Positions 8,571-20,059 are shown, counted from the stretch's first letter. The stretch: 64,000 nt of DNA from Serinibacter salmoneus (GCF_002563925.1 NZ_PDJD01000001.1:2052973-2116972); one strand, 5' to 3'. Notes: generated by a model from the sequence alone, not told the origin. Numbers and translations are program-made.

Positions 8571-9308
8571 TCAGGACTCGGCGGATTCCAGCGGCCCGTC
8601 CCACTGCCAGGCCAGGGGCAGGGCGTCCGGGTTGACGACGGCGACGATCTGCTCCAGCACCCAGCGCACCGCGCTCTCCCCCACCCACAGGTGCTTCATG
8701 CCCTCCCCGGCGATGAGGGTGGCCTGCGGGATACGTGCGAAGCGCTCACGTGCCTCGTCGGGGCGCAGGAAGTCGTCCAGTTCCGGCACGAGGATCGTCA
8801 CGGGCTTGCCGAACTGCGCCCAGGCGTCCAGATCCGCGTCGCTCGCGCGGTGCAGGGGCGGGGAGAGCAGGATCGCCCCCTCGATGCTCGGGTCCGCGCC
8901 GTGCTTGAGGATGAGTTCGGTCCCGAAGGACCACCCCACCAGCCACCGCCGGGGAAGGTCGTGGAACTCCCCGTACTCCAGCAGCGCGGCCACGTCGAAA
9001 CGTTCGGCCTCTCCGCCGTCGAACGCCCCCTCGCTGGTGCCGCGAGGGGAGGAGGTGCCGCGGGTGTTGAACCGCACCACGGCGAGGTCTGCGAGCGCCG
9101 GCAGCCGCCACGCGGCCTTGCGGAAGACGTGGGAGTCCATGAAGCCGCCGTGGGTCGGCAGCGGGTGCAGCGTCAGGAGGGTTGCCGCCGGCACGCTCGC
9201 GGCCGGTCGGGCGACCTCGCCCACCAGTGTGAGCCCGTCGGCGGTGTGGAGCTCGATGTCCTCGCGGTCGGCGGGCAGGACGCTCAGGGGACCAATGTCG
9301 GTAGCCAT
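8571..9308 (-). CDS. Alpha/beta hydrolase of the COG2945-like group
   Basis: 245 residues from the ATG at 9308 (GGTGGGAG just upstream; an ATG at 9335 is possible). Features are LLTLHPLPTHGGFMDS near the start, VVRFNTRGTSSPRGTSEG, and the elbow VGWSFGTEL with the nucleophile Ser. The C-terminal AGEGMKHLWVGE carries the likely His. This matches small predicted alpha/beta hydrolases of the COG2945 type rather than lipases, and no signal peptide is present. First gene of a probable two-gene operon with the hydrolase downstream; divergent from the flavin oxidase gene across 73 bp. Substrate unknown. Confidence 0.85.
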   Translation of the reverse strand: MATDIGPLSVLPADREDIELHTADGLTLVGEVARPAASVPAATLLTLHPLPTHGGFMDSHVFRKAAWRLPALADLAVVRFNTRGTSSPRGTSEGAFDGGEAERFDVAALLEYGEFHDLPRRWLVGWSFGTELILKHGADPSIEGAILLSPPLHRASDADLDAWAQFGKPVTILVPELDDFLRPDEARERFARIPQATLIAGEGMKHLWVGESAVRWVLEQIVAVVNPDALPLAWQWDGPLESAES

Positions 9309-9381
9309 CGCTCCCACCTTATGGGGCGTGGACATCGTGCCGGAACGCTCGCGGGGGCGTGAAACCTGGCAGTCTGAACGC

Positions 9382-10668
9382 ATGACCCCCGATGACCTCG
9401 CGGAACACCCGGTCCCGACCACGTGGTCCGGCCACCGCGCCTATGCCTCGCGGGCCCTGGTGCGCCCGGACTCGCTGGAGAGCCTGCGCGCCCTGGTCCG
9501 GACCGGGCAGCGGCTGCGGGCGCTCGGGAGTCGGCACAGCTTCAACGACCTCGTGGACTCCCCGGGGTTGCTGGTGGACCTGCGCGAGCTCGCCACCGAG
9601 CCGGACCTGTACGTCACCGACGGCGGCGCGGCCGGGGTCGTGACCGTCAGCGGCGCGATGCGCTACGGCGCGCTCGCCGCCTGGCTGCACGAGCGCGGCT
9701 GGGCCCTCCCGGCCATGGCCTCGCTGCCACACATCTCCGTCGCCGGGGCGGTCGCCACCGGAACCCACGGCTCGGGCGACGAGGCCGGCTCCCTGGCCAC
9801 CGCCGTCGTGGGCCTGGAACTGCTGGGTGCCGACGGCGAGGTGCACGCCCTGCGCATGGGCGAGGCCGACTTCCCGGGTGCCGTGGTCTCGCTCGGGGCG
9901 CTCGGCCTGGTGCTGCGCCTCGACCTGGCGGTCGAACCGCGATACGACGTGGCCACCACCGTGCTCGAGGACGTCCCGTTCGCGGGCGTGCTGGGCGAGG
10001 TGGAGACGGTGTGGGCCAGCGCCACGTCCGTCAGCGCCTTCACGCGGTGGGACGGGACGTGCGCCCTGTGGCGCAAGCAACGCACCGACCGCATCGTGCC
10101 GGACGCCACGCTCGGTGTGGTCACGGCGCTCGGCGGTCGCCCGGCCGACACTCCGCGGCACCCGCTGCCCGACGGCGACCCGCAGGCCTGCACACCGCAA
10201 CTCGGCGAGGCCGGTCCGTGGCACGAGCGCCTGCCGCACTTCCGCCAGGAGGTCACCCCCTCGGCCGGGGCGGAGTTGCAGAGCGAGTACCTGCTCCCGC
10301 GGGAGCGTGCCGCGGAGGCGATCGAGGCCGCGGCCGGGGTCATGGCGCGGCACCGCGAGACGATCCTCATCAGCGAGATCCGCTCCGTCGCGAGCGATGA
10401 CCTGTGGCTGTCCGGGAGCTACGGACGGGCCACCATCGGTCTGCACACCACGTGGCGCCAGGACGTGGCGGCGGTGCGGGAGGCGAGCCTGGAGATCGAG
10501 GCGGCGCTCGCGCCGTTCGAGGCCAGGCCGCACTGGGGCAAGCTCTTCGAACGCGCGGACCTCGCGGCTCTCTACCCGCGGTGGGAGGACGCCCGGGCCC
10601 TCCTGGCGCGCTACGACCCCGCGGGGCAGTTCACCTCGCCGCTGCTGGAGCGCGTCGGCCTGCGCTGA
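9382..10668 (+). CDS. FAD-dependent alditol (xylitol) oxidase-like protein, VAO family
   Basis: 428 residues; characterised Streptomyces AldO is about 418. The N-terminal FAD domain has ALGSRHSFNDL, in which His52 corresponds to the histidine that binds FAD covalently in AldO, then ATGTHGSGDEAG for the pyrophosphate. The C-terminal substrate domain has LISEIRSVASDDLWLS and RPHWGKLFERADL, both characteristic of the sugar-alcohol/sugar-lactone oxidase family. The reaction expected is oxidation of a polyol or related substrate with O2, giving hydrogen peroxide; the exact substrate is uncertain. The ATG at 9382 lacks a good ribosome site. Divergent from the hydrolase pair and convergent with tetR. 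Confidence 0.87.
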   Translation: MTPDDLAEHPVPTTWSGHRAYASRALVRPDSLESLRALVRTGQRLRALGSRHSFNDLVDSPGLLVDLRELATEPDLYVTDGGAAGVVTVSGAMRYGALAAWLHERGWALPAMASLPHISVAGAVATGTHGSGDEAGSLATAVVGLELLGADGEVHALRMGEADFPGAVVSLGALGLVLRLDLAVEPRYDVATTVLEDVPFAGVLGEVETVWASATSVSAFTRWDGTCALWRKQRTDRIVPDATLGVVTALGGRPADTPRHPLPDGDPQACTPQLGEAGPWHERLPHFRQEVTPSAGAELQSEYLLPRERAAEAIEAAAGVMARHRETILISEIRSVASDDLWLSGSYGRATIGLHTTWRQDVAAVREASLEIEAALAPFEARPHWGKLFERADLAALYPRWEDARALLARYDPAGQFTSPLLERVGLR

Positions 10669-10684
10669 GCCCGCCCCCACCCTT

Positions 10685-10744
10685 CGCGAGGCAGTTCTGC
10701 AGGCACCGCGAGGCGGTTCTGCAGGTCTGCAGGTCTGCAGGTCT
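10685..10744. repeat. Tandem octamer repeat at the tetR stop codon
   Basis: Three exact head-to-tail copies of gcaggtct fill 10721-10744, and the last copy overlaps the tetR stop codon (10743-10745). Just upstream, a 19-nt near-copy pair (cgcgaggc[a/g]gttctgcagg) lies at 10685-10703 and 10707-10725. It looks like a local slippage product between convergent genes. No terminator hairpin is evident here. Confidence 0.7.
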
Positions 10745-11447
10745 ACAGCCCCGCGGCGGTCGCGGTGGTCTCGAGCGCGAAGTCCAGCCACGCCCCGGTG
10801 TCCGCGAACGTCTCGCGCCCGAACTGCTCGAACAACTCGCTGGTGATCAGCGCGATCACCAGGGTCCAGCCGAGCACGGTATCGGCGACCACCCTCTCGT
10901 CCCCGTCCAGCCCGACGGCGCGGGAGGCCTCGCGCAGTCCGCTCGCCAGGCCCGGGGGGACCTCGATCCCGGCGGTCAGGACGGTGCGCTGCTCGCCCCG
11001 CACCGAGGCGTCGGCGACGATGTGGGCCAACCGGATCATCACGCGGGTGCCGGCATCGGTGGTGCGCTCCGGCGGGGCCGCGTAGCCGGGTACGGGAGAG
11101 CCGTACAGCAGCGTCCAGGCCGCGGGGCGCCGTCGTGCCCACGCCGCGACCGCGCGGACGACGGCGAGCCACCGCAGGCGGGGGGAGGCCTCGCCGTCCT
11201 GCGCCAACAGGCCCGCCTCGGCGGCGCCGGCCGCGTCCGCCAGGTCCGTGTAGCCCTCGATGATGAGGTCGGTGAGCAGCTCCTCCCGGCTCGGGACGTA
11301 CCGGTAGATCGCCGAGGAGACGATCCCGACCTCCCGGGCGATCGCGCGCAGGGAGAGCGCGGCGGCGCCCTGTTCCTCCAGGTGCCGCCAGGCGATGGCG
11401 CGGATCTCCTGCTCGGTGCGGGCCCGGGCTCGTTCACGCGGCGTCAT
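10743..11447 (-). CDS. TetR-family transcriptional regulator
   Basis: 234 residues. The N-terminal HTH is clear: ALSLRAIAREVGIVSSAIYRYVPSREELLTDLI (residues about 30-63), with the SxxxIYRYVxSREELL recognition-helix pattern of TetR proteins. The C-terminal ligand domain resembles the WHG type (AWTLLYGSPVPGYAAPPER). It is divergent from the NAD(P)-binding dehydrogenase-like gene at 11566, and the 118-bp gap holds two matching 13-bp palindromes placed over both promoters. That arrangement predicts repression of itself and its neighbour, relieved by a ligand, probably a substrate of the neighbour. The ligand is unknown. Confidence 0.93.
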   Translation of the reverse strand: MTPRERARARTEQEIRAIAWRHLEEQGAAALSLRAIAREVGIVSSAIYRYVPSREELLTDLIIEGYTDLADAAGAAEAGLLAQDGEASPRLRWLAVVRAVAAWARRRPAAWTLLYGSPVPGYAAPPERTTDAGTRVMIRLAHIVADASVRGEQRTVLTAGIEVPPGLASGLREASRAVGLDGDERVVADTVLGWTLVIALITSELFEQFGRETFADTGAWLDFALETTATAAGL

Positions 11448-11474
11448 CCCGACATCGTGTCACATCCGCGGGCG

Positions 11475-11480
11475 ACGCTA
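11475..11480 (-). promoter_or_regulatory. tetR -10 candidate
   Basis: TAGCGT on the minus strand (11480 to 11475) fits TAnnnT and lies 28 nt before the tetR start. The palindrome at 11488-11500 would fall in the -10/-35 spacer, so bound repressor would block it. Confidence 0.4.
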
Positions 11481-11487
11481 CCAAAAG

Positions 11488-11500
11488 AGAGCGGTGCTCT
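11488..11500. promoter_or_regulatory. TetR operator O1
   Basis: AGAGCGGTGCTCT is a 13-bp palindrome (AGAGC-N3-GCTCT) between divergent tetR and the dehydrogenase gene. It abuts the TTGCTT -35 candidate (11500-11505) of the plus-strand gene and sits in the tetR promoter spacer. Confidence 0.72.
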
Positions 11501-11531
11501 TGCTTTGTGGCGCGATCGGCGTCACACTGAG

Positions 11532-11544
11532 AGAGCACTGCTCA
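11532..11544. promoter_or_regulatory. TetR operator O2
   Basis: AGAGCACTGCTCA repeats the layout of O1 (AGAGC-N3-GCTCW), 44 bp downstream, with only the central bases and one outer base changed. It lies just after the CACACT -10 candidate (11523-11528), covering the likely transcription start of the dehydrogenase gene. Confidence 0.7.
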
Positions 11545-11565
11545 CTCACGCGACTGGAGATCACC

Positions 11566-12510
11566 ATGTCCCGCACCGTCGTCCTGGGCTACGGCCCCGT
11601 CGGTTCCACCGTCACCGACCAGCTGCTCGCCGCCGGCGAGGCGGTCCGCGTCGTCACCCGCTCGGGGTCCGGCCCCGCGGGCGCCGAGCGGGTGCGAGCC
11701 GACCTCATGGATGCCGAGGCCACCGCGCGGGCCATCGGTGACGCGCCGCGCATCGTCCTGGCCGTGCACGCCCCCTACCGCGCCGCGGCGTGGGCACGCA
11801 CCCTGCCGGTGATGGAGGCGAGCGTCCTCACCCACGCGGCGCGCACCGGCGCCACCGTGGTCACGGCGGAGAGCCTGTACGCCTTCGACGGCGGACCCTC
11901 ACCCGTCACCGAGTCCAGCCGCCCGCAGCCGGCCAGCCGCAAGGGGGCCGTGCGCCGCGACCTGCTCGCGCAGCGCGCCGCCAGCGGCGCACGCGTGCGC
12001 TCCCTGGTGTGCGGCGACTTCTACGGTCCGCGCGTGCACAGCTCCCACGCCGGCGACTTCCTCGTGAAGCCGATCCTGCAGGGCAAGCCGGTCCGCGCCG
12101 TCGTGCCCATCGATCAGCCCCACGCCTTCACCCACATGAGCGATCTCGCCCGCGCCCTCGTGGCCGCGTCCGAGGTGGACGGCGAGGGCCACGAGCTCCT
12201 CATCACCCCGAACGCCGGTCCGATCTCGCTGCGCGATCTCGGGCGGGTGACGGCGCAGGCCGCCGGGCTCGGCGAACCGCGGTTCGCGCCCGTGCCGGCC
12301 CCCGTGCTGCGGGCCCTCGCGCCGTTCGTGCCGATTGTGCGGGAGATCCGCGACGTCGCCCACCAGTTCGCGCAGCCGTTCGTGGTCTCCGGGCAGGCGA
12401 GCGAGCACCGGCTCGGGCTCACGGCGACGCCGTGGCAGGCGGCCGCCGCCGAGACGGTGGCCTGGTGGCGCGAGGCCGACGCGCACGCAACGCAGCCTGC
12501 GGCCGGGTGA
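11566..12510 (+). CDS. NAD(P)-binding epimerase/dehydrogenase-like protein
   Basis: 314 residues from the ATG at 11566 (GGAG 5-8 nt upstream). The N-terminus is a Rossmann dinucleotide-binding strand-turn-helix, VVLGYGPVGSTVTDQLL. Later blocks GATVVTAESLYAFDG, CGDFYGPRV and AFTHMSDLARALVAA match NAD-dependent epimerase/dehydratase-type extended SDR proteins, although a classic YxxxK pair is not obvious. The substrate cannot be named. It is divergent from tetR with two operators between them, so it is probably derepressed by the compound sensed by that regulator. The gene ends 2 nt before the convergent ABC-F gene. Confidence 0.86.
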   Translation: MSRTVVLGYGPVGSTVTDQLLAAGEAVRVVTRSGSGPAGAERVRADLMDAEATARAIGDAPRIVLAVHAPYRAAAWARTLPVMEASVLTHAARTGATVVTAESLYAFDGGPSPVTESSRPQPASRKGAVRRDLLAQRAASGARVRSLVCGDFYGPRVHSSHAGDFLVKPILQGKPVRAVVPIDQPHAFTHMSDLARALVAASEVDGEGHELLITPNAGPISLRDLGRVTAQAAGLGEPRFAPVPAPVLRALAPFVPIVREIRDVAHQFAQPFVVSGQASEHRLGLTATPWQAAAAETVAWWREADAHATQPAAG

Positions 12511-12512
12511 CC

Positions 12513-14192
12513 TCAGTGGCGGCCCGCCCGGGCGACCTCCCACACGGGTTCGTCACTGGCCGAGACCCGCCCCTCGCCGTCGAACACGAGGAAGCGGTCC
12601 AACCCGCGGGCGAAGTAGCGATCGTGGGTGACCGCCACCACGGTCCCCTCGAACGCCTCCAGCGCCTGCTCCAGGGACTCCACGGAGGCCAGGTCGAGGT
12701 TGTCGGTGGGCTCGTCCAGGAGCAGCAGGGTGGCGCCCGAGAGTTCCAGGAGGAGGATCTGCATCCGCGCCTGCTGACCGCCCGAGAGCGTCTGGAAGGT
12801 CTGCTCGGCACTGCGCGCCAGCCCGTAGCGGTCCAGCGCGCGGGAGGCCTGCTCCCGGGGCATCCCGGGCCGGTGCGCATCGCCCCGGTGCAGGATCTCC
12901 AGCAGCGTGCGCCCGTGCAGGGTGGGGTGGTCGTGCGTCTGGGCGAACCAGCCCGGGCGCACCCGGGAGCCCAGACGGGCGACGCCCGTGGCGCGCACGG
13001 GCTCGGGGATCACCTCGCCCACCGGCTGGTGCTCGATGTCCGGGTCGGTGCCACCGGCGGCCAGCAGCCGTAGGAAATGGGACTTTCCGGTGCCGTTGGC
13101 GCCGAGCACCCCGATCCGCTCACCGAACCAGATCTCCTCGCTGAACGGCTGCGCGAGGCCGGTGAGGCCCAGGTCCTCCACGATCACGGCGCGCCGCGCC
13201 GTGCGACCGCCCCGCAGCCGCATCGTGACCTGCTGCTCGACGGAGACCTCCTCGGGCGGGCCCGCCTGCTCGAACTTCGCCAGCCGGGTCTGCGCCGCGT
13301 GGTAGCGGGCCGCGAGGCCGTCGTTGTAGGCGGCCTTCACCTTGTACATCTGCACGAGGGCCACGAGCTTGGCATGCTCCTCATCCCATCGCCGACGGCG
13401 CTCCTCGAGCTTGGCGTTGCGCTCCACCCGGGCCTGGGCGTAGGTGCCGAAACCGCCGGGGTGCACCCACAGCCGGGCGCCGGCCGCACCCGGCTCGAGG
13501 GTCGCCACGCGGGTGGCCACCCGTTCGAGCAGCTCGCGGTCGTGGCTGACGAGCAGCACGGTCTTGCCGCTGGCCACCAGCGCCTCCTCGAGCCACCGCT
13601 TGCCCGGCACGTCGAGATAGTTGTCGGGCTCGTCCAGCAGGAGGACCTCGTCACTGCCCCGCAGCAGGGCCTCCAGGACCAGGCGCTTCTGCTCGCCGCC
13701 CGAGAGCGTGGCGACCCGGCGGTAGGCGGCGCGTTCGAAGCTCAGGGCGAGCGACGCCGTCGTGCACATGTCCCAGACCGTCTCCTGCTCATATCCCCCG
13801 GCCTCACCCCAGTCGGCCAGCGCCTGGGCGTAGGCGAGTTGGGCGGGCTCGTCGTCGCGGGTGAGCATGGCCTCCTCCGCCGCATCCACCGCACGGCCGG
13901 TCACCCGGATGCGTTCGGGGGCGACGCCGAGCAGCAGGTCACGCACGGTGGTCTCATCGCGGACCGAGCCGATGAACTGCCGCATGACGCCGAGGCCACC
14001 GCTGCGCACCACGGCGCCCTCATCGGGGGCGAGGTCACCCGCGGCGATGCGCAGCAGAGTGGTCTTGCCGGTGCCGTTGGGCCCGACGAGCGCCATCCGG
14101 TGGCCCTCACCCACGCGCAGGGACACCCCGCCCAGCAGTGGACGGCCGTCCGGCAGTGCGAGCGCGATGTCGGAGAGATCGAGGTGACCCAT
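12513..14192 (-). CDS. ABC-F family ATPase (ribosome-associated type)
   Basis: 559 residues with two nucleotide-binding domains on one chain and no membrane segment, the mark of ABC-F proteins, which act on the ribosome and not in transport. Domain 1: Walker A GPNGTGKTT, signature LSGGEQKR, Walker B LLLDEPDNYLD. The interdomain linker has two charged helices (AKLEERRRRWDEEHAKLVAL to RYHAAQTRLAKFE). Domain 2: Walker A GANGTGKS, signature LSGGQQAR, Walker B LLLDEPTDNLD. All catalytic residues look intact. Subfamily (housekeeping translation factor or antibiotic-resistance type) cannot be assigned. The start at 14192 lacks a strong ribosome site; a GTG 18 nt upstream is possible. Confidence 0.93.
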   Translation of the reverse strand: MGHLDLSDIALALPDGRPLLGGVSLRVGEGHRMALVGPNGTGKTTLLRIAAGDLAPDEGAVVRSGGLGVMRQFIGSVRDETTVRDLLLGVAPERIRVTGRAVDAAEEAMLTRDDEPAQLAYAQALADWGEAGGYEQETVWDMCTTASLALSFERAAYRRVATLSGGEQKRLVLEALLRGSDEVLLLDEPDNYLDVPGKRWLEEALVASGKTVLLVSHDRELLERVATRVATLEPGAAGARLWVHPGGFGTYAQARVERNAKLEERRRRWDEEHAKLVALVQMYKVKAAYNDGLAARYHAAQTRLAKFEQAGPPEEVSVEQQVTMRLRGGRTARRAVIVEDLGLTGLAQPFSEEIWFGERIGVLGANGTGKSHFLRLLAAGGTDPDIEHQPVGEVIPEPVRATGVARLGSRVRPGWFAQTHDHPTLHGRTLLEILHRGDAHRPGMPREQASRALDRYGLARSAEQTFQTLSGGQQARMQILLLELSGATLLLLDEPTDNLDLASVESLEQALEAFEGTVVAVTHDRYFARGLDRFLVFDGEGRVSASDEPVWEVARAGRH

Positions 14193-14264
14193 GTGCTCAG
14201 GGTGCCCGACGCCGTCGGCCCCCGTCACCCCGATAAGGCCACCGAGGCGGGCGCGCCCGCCCGT

Positions 14265-14276
14265 TAGCCTGGCAGG
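14265..14276 (+). promoter_or_regulatory. Leaderless promoter for the gene at 14277
   Basis: TAGCCT at 14265-14270 is followed by exactly six bases and then the GTG start. That spacing puts the transcription start on the G of the start codon, as in leaderless actinobacterial transcripts. No ribosome-binding site is present, in keeping with this. Confidence 0.55.
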
Positions 14277-14585
14277 GTGGCCAAGCGATCCCGCAAGCGC
14301 GACTACGGCGCCCAGCACCGTGAACTCGACGTCGACGCCCTGACCCGCGGGTGGACGCGCGGGGAGACGACGTCCGACGGGCACGCGTGGAACGTGCGCA
14401 GCGTCGGCGGGAGCGAGAAGCCCTACCGTTGCCCGGGCTGCGACCAGATGATCGTCGCGGGAACTCCCCACATGGTGGTGTGGCCGGCCGATCACCTGCT
14501 CGGGGACGCGGCCGGCCTGGAGGACCGGCGGCACTGGCACACCTCGTGCTGGCGCTCGGGACGGCGCCCCACCCGGCGGCGCTAG
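14277..14585 (+). CDS. Small protein with CxxC...HxHxxC zinc-binding motif
   Basis: 102 residues. A basic N-terminus (MAKRSRKRDYG) leads to a compact domain with Cys52-x2-Cys55 (YRCPGCDQ), His65, His73 and HWHTSCW (His86, His88, Cys91), a plausible zinc site. It ends in an Arg-rich tail (RSGRRPTRRR). Actinobacterial homologues are often labelled ATP/GTP-binding protein, but no P-loop is present here. The basic ends and the zinc motif suggest nucleic-acid binding. The GTG start has a leaderless-type promoter. Divergent from the ABC-F gene and convergent with nucS. Role unknown. Confidence 0.82.
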   Translation: MAKRSRKRDYGAQHRELDVDALTRGWTRGETTSDGHAWNVRSVGGSEKPYRCPGCDQMIVAGTPHMVVWPADHLLGDAAGLEDRRHWHTSCWRSGRRPTRRR

Positions 14586-14601
14586 TGCCGGACCCTCGCG
14601 C

Positions 14602-15321
14602 TCAGAACAGGCGCGAGGTGGGGTCGTCCACGCCGCGCATGGCGTCGTAGTCCAGCACCAGGCAGTCGATCCCACGGTCGGCGGCCAGGGTGCGCGCCTG
14701 CGGCGCGATGGTCTGGGCGGCCAGGACGCCGCGCACGGGCGCCAGCAACGGGTCCCGGTTCAGCAGTTCCAGGTACCGCGTCAACTGCTCCACGGCGTCG
14801 ATCGTGGCGCGCCGCTTGATCTCCACCGCCACGTGCCGCTCGCCGTCGTGCTCCACCTGCAGGTCAGCGGGGGTGCGCACCATGAGGTCCACCGGGCCGA
14901 TCGCCGTGGGGTACTCGCGCCGCACGAGCGTGTGGCCCTCCCCCAGCAGCGTCACCTGCTCCGCGAGCAGTTTCTGCAGGTGCGCCTCCACGCCGTCCTT
15001 CACCAGGCCGGGGTCCACACCGAGCTCGTGGCTGGTGTCCTGCTCCACCTCGAACAGGGTCACCACCAACGTGTCATCGGACTTGGTCGCGCTGACCGTC
15101 CAGACCTGCGTGGCACCGGCCGCGCGCTGCGCCTCGTCCGGCTCGCAGACCTTCAGGGTGGCGGGCGGACTCATCCAGTTCAGCGGCTTGTAGGAGCCGC
15201 CGTCGGAGTGCACGAGCACGCTGCCGTCCGCCTTGACCATCAGGACGCGCGGTGCCCGCGGCAGGTGGGCGGTCAACCGCCCGGTGTAGTCCACGGCGCA
15301 CGTGGCGACGACGATCCTCAT
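14602..15321 (-). CDS. nucS: Mismatch-specific endonuclease NucS (EndoMS)
   Basis: 239 residues; mycobacterial NucS is 226. NucS/EndoMS replaces MutS-MutL in actinobacteria: it cuts both strands at certain mismatches. The N-terminal DNA-binding and dimerisation domain starts [16 protein letters not shown]. The C-terminal RecB-like nuclease has [13 protein letters not shown] with its catalytic Asp, and [20 protein letters not shown] with the ExK motif. The acidic and lysine residues of the site all look present. The ATG at 15321 overlaps the upstream DUF2550 stop (ATGA), which makes nucS the last gene of the ATP-synthase transcription unit. NucS proteins usually carry a C-terminal sliding-clamp contact; here the chain ends DPTSRLF. 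Confidence 0.95.
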   Translation of the reverse strand: MRIVVATCAVDYTGRLTAHLPRAPRVLMVKADGSVLVHSDGGSYKPLNWMSPPATLKVCEPDEAQRAAGATQVWTVSATKSDDTLVVTLFEVEQDTSHELGVDPGLVKDGVEAHLQKLLAEQVTLLGEGHTLVRREYPTAIGPVDLMVRTPADLQVEHDGERHVAVEIKRRATIDAVEQLTRYLELLNRDPLLAPVRGVLAAQTIAPQARTLAADRGIDCLVLDYDAMRGVDDPTSRLF

Positions 15322-15728
15322 ACCATCCGTTCTCGTGGGGGCGCGGACTCCAACCAGGAGGCCAGGCCCGCGTAGGAACCGGCGCGCATCGCCAGTTCGA
15401 TCCGTGCGCCGCCGATCGTGCACGTCACCTCGACGATCGCATCCGGATCACCAGGGCGTCCGCCGGCGCGGTACGTGCGCTCCAGCACCGTGATCGAGTC
15501 CCGCATCCAGGTCGCGTGCGCCCGTGGCCGCAGGGAAAGGGTGCGGTACCACTCCACCGCATCGGCCCCGAACACCGCCACCCCGGAGATCCAGCCCTTC
15601 GGGCTGTTGCGCGCGCACTCGAAGGAGTGATAGCGCAGCGCGAGCACACGCAGGCGCCACAGCAGCAGTCCGAGCGCAACCAGGACCAGTGCGAGGGCGA
15701 TCAGCCCGATCAGCACTGGTCCCGGCAC
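15318..15728 (-). CDS. DUF2550 single-span membrane protein
   Basis: 136 residues from a GTG at 15728, 4 nt after atpC. One N-terminal membrane helix ([20 protein letters not shown]) is followed by a soluble domain with [31 protein letters not shown] and a C-terminal WLESAPP. The same protein (Rv1312) lies right after the atp operon in M. tuberculosis, so position supports the call. Function is unknown; location next to atpC hints at a link with the ATP synthase or with membrane assembly but nothing shows it. Overlaps nucS by 4 nt. Confidence 0.9.
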   Translation of the reverse strand: MPGPVLIGLIALALVLVALGLLLWRLRVLALRYHSFECARNSPKGWISGVAVFGADAVEWYRTLSLRPRAHATWMRDSITVLERTYRAGGRPGDPDAIVEVTCTIGGARIELAMRAGSYAGLASWLESAPPRERMV

Positions 15729-15732
15729 GGCC

Positions 15733-18360
<2,628 letters not shown>

Positions 18361-18362
18361 GC

Positions 18363-19994
18363 TCAGCCTCGCTTCTGCCGGACGATCGTCTCCTGCTCGA
18401 CCTCGAGCTCAGCCTCGGGCTCGGAGTCCTCGGTGGAGACAAGGCCGCCGTCGCCGGTGGTGAACATTCCGAGGAACTCCTCCACGACCCGCTTCATCTC
18501 GCCCTGCACCTCATCGGACAGCTTCCCGCCCGAGGCGATGGTGCCGAGGATGTCGGAGTTACGACGGGCGTGGTCGAGGAGCTCGCGCTCGAAGCGCAGC
18601 ACATCGGAGACCTCGAGCCTGTCCAGGAAACCGTTGGTGCCGGCCCAGATCGAAAGCACCTGCTCCTCCACCGGGTAGGGGGAGTACTGCGGCTGCTTGA
18701 GCAACTCGGTCAGCCGCGCGCCGCGGTCGAGCTGCGCGCGGGTGGCCGGGTCCAGGTCGGAGGCGAACATCGCGAAGGCCGCCAATGAGCGGTACTGCGC
18801 AAGCGTCAGCTTCAGCGTTCCCGAGACCTGCTTCATCGCCTTGACCTGCGCGTCACCACCGACTCGGGAGACGGAGATACCGACGTCGACGGCGGGGCGC
18901 TGGTCGGCGTTGAACAGGTCCGACTGCAGGAAGATCTGGCCGTCGGTGATGGAGATGACGTTGGTCGGGATGTACGCCGAGACGTCGTTCGCCTTGGTCT
19001 CGATGACCGGCAGACCCGTCATCGACCCGGCGCCGAGCTCGTCGGACAACTTCGCGCAACGCTCCAGCAGGCGGGAGTGCAGGTAGAACACGTCACCGGG
19101 GTAGGCCTCGCGGCCCGGCGGGCGACGCAGCAGCAGGGACACGGCGCGGTAGGCCTCCGCCTGCTTGGACAGGTCATCGAAGATGATCAGGACGTGCTTG
19201 CCCTCGTACATCCAGTGCTGGCCGATGGCCGACCCGGTGTAGGGGGCCAGGTACTTGAAGCCCGCGGGGTCGGAGGCGGGAGCGGCCACGATCGTGGTGT
19301 ACTCCAGCGCGCCGGCCTCCTCCAGGGCACCGCGCACGGAGGCGATGGTGGACCCCTTCTGCCCGATCGCCACGTAGATGCAGCGCACCTGCTTGGTCGG
19401 GTCGCCGGAGTCCCAGTTGGCCTTCTGGTTCAGGATCGTGTCGATCGCAATAGCCGTCTTCCCGGTCTTGCGGTCGCCGATGATCAGCTGACGCTGACCG
19501 CGCCCGATCGGGATCATCGAGTCGATCGCCTTGATGCCGGTCTGCAGCGGCTCGTGCACCGACTTACGCATCATCACACCGGGAGCCTGCAGTTCCAGCG
19601 CACGGCGTCCGGTGGTCTCGATCTCGCCGAGTCCGTCCACCGGGGCACCCAGCGGGTCCACCACGCGGCCGAGGTAACCGTCACCCACGGGCACGGAGAG
19701 CACCTCGCCGGTGCGGCGCACCTCCTGGCCCTCCTGGATCCCGGTGAACTCACCGAGCACCACCACGCCGATGTGGCGCACGTCCAGGTTCTGCGCGAGG
19801 CCGAGGGTGCCGTCCTCGAACGTCAACAGCTCGTTCGCCATCACACCCGGCAGACCCTCGACCTCGGCGATGCCGTCGGCGGCCAGCGTGACGCGACCGA
19901 CCTCTTCGCGGACATCGGCGCTGGGCGTGTAGGAGCTGACGAACGTATCGAGCGCGGCCTTGATCTCCTCGGGCCGGATCGTAAGTTCAGCCAT
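18363..19994 (-). CDS. atpA: ATP synthase F1 subunit alpha
   Basis: 543 residues, the non-catalytic nucleotide-binding subunit of F1. Landmarks are the N-terminal helix and barrel ([19 protein letters not shown]), Walker [28 protein letters not shown], and the visitor-arginine region [13 protein letters not shown]. The C-terminal extension past residue 510 is acidic ([19 protein letters not shown]), as in other actinobacteria. AGAAGGAA precedes the ATG. A small hairpin lies in the 65-nt gap to atpH. Confidence 0.99.
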   Translation of the reverse strand: MAELTIRPEEIKAALDTFVSSYTPSADVREEVGRVTLAADGIAEVEGLPGVMANELLTFEDGTLGLAQNLDVRHIGVVVLGEFTGIQEGQEVRRTGEVLSVPVGDGYLGRVVDPLGAPVDGLGEIETTGRRALELQAPGVMMRKSVHEPLQTGIKAIDSMIPIGRGQRQLIIGDRKTGKTAIAIDTILNQKANWDSGDPTKQVRCIYVAIGQKGSTIASVRGALEEAGALEYTTIVAAPASDPAGFKYLAPYTGSAIGQHWMYEGKHVLIIFDDLSKQAEAYRAVSLLLRRPPGREAYPGDVFYLHSRLLERCAKLSDELGAGSMTGLPVIETKANDVSAYIPTNVISITDGQIFLQSDLFNADQRPAVDVGISVSRVGGDAQVKAMKQVSGTLKLTLAQYRSLAAFAMFASDLDPATRAQLDRGARLTELLKQPQYSPYPVEEQVLSIWAGTNGFLDRLEVSDVLRFERELLDHARRNSDILGTIASGGKLSDEVQGEMKRVVEEFLGMFTTGDGGLVSTEDSEPEAELEVEQETIVRQKRG

Positions 19995-20015
19995 CGGTTC
20001 CTTCTCTCGTCTTCT

Positions 20016-20034
20016 CTCACCCGCGCGGGGTGAG
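20016..20034. other. Intercistronic hairpin between atpH and atpA
   Basis: Arms ctcaccc (20016-20022) and gggtgag (20028-20034) form a 7-bp stem around a 5-nt loop in the only sizeable gap of the F1 gene block. No T-run follows. It may mark RNA processing or stabilise the atpA message. Confidence 0.4.
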
Positions 20035-20059
20035 GTGGTCTGCTGGGGGTGAGGTGCTC

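Noticed and set aside
7783-9381. Extension of the alditol oxidase-like gene upstream to a 961-residue protein
   Set aside because: The added part is antisense to both alpha/beta hydrolases, which have clear nucleophile and His motifs; family length fits the start at 9382.
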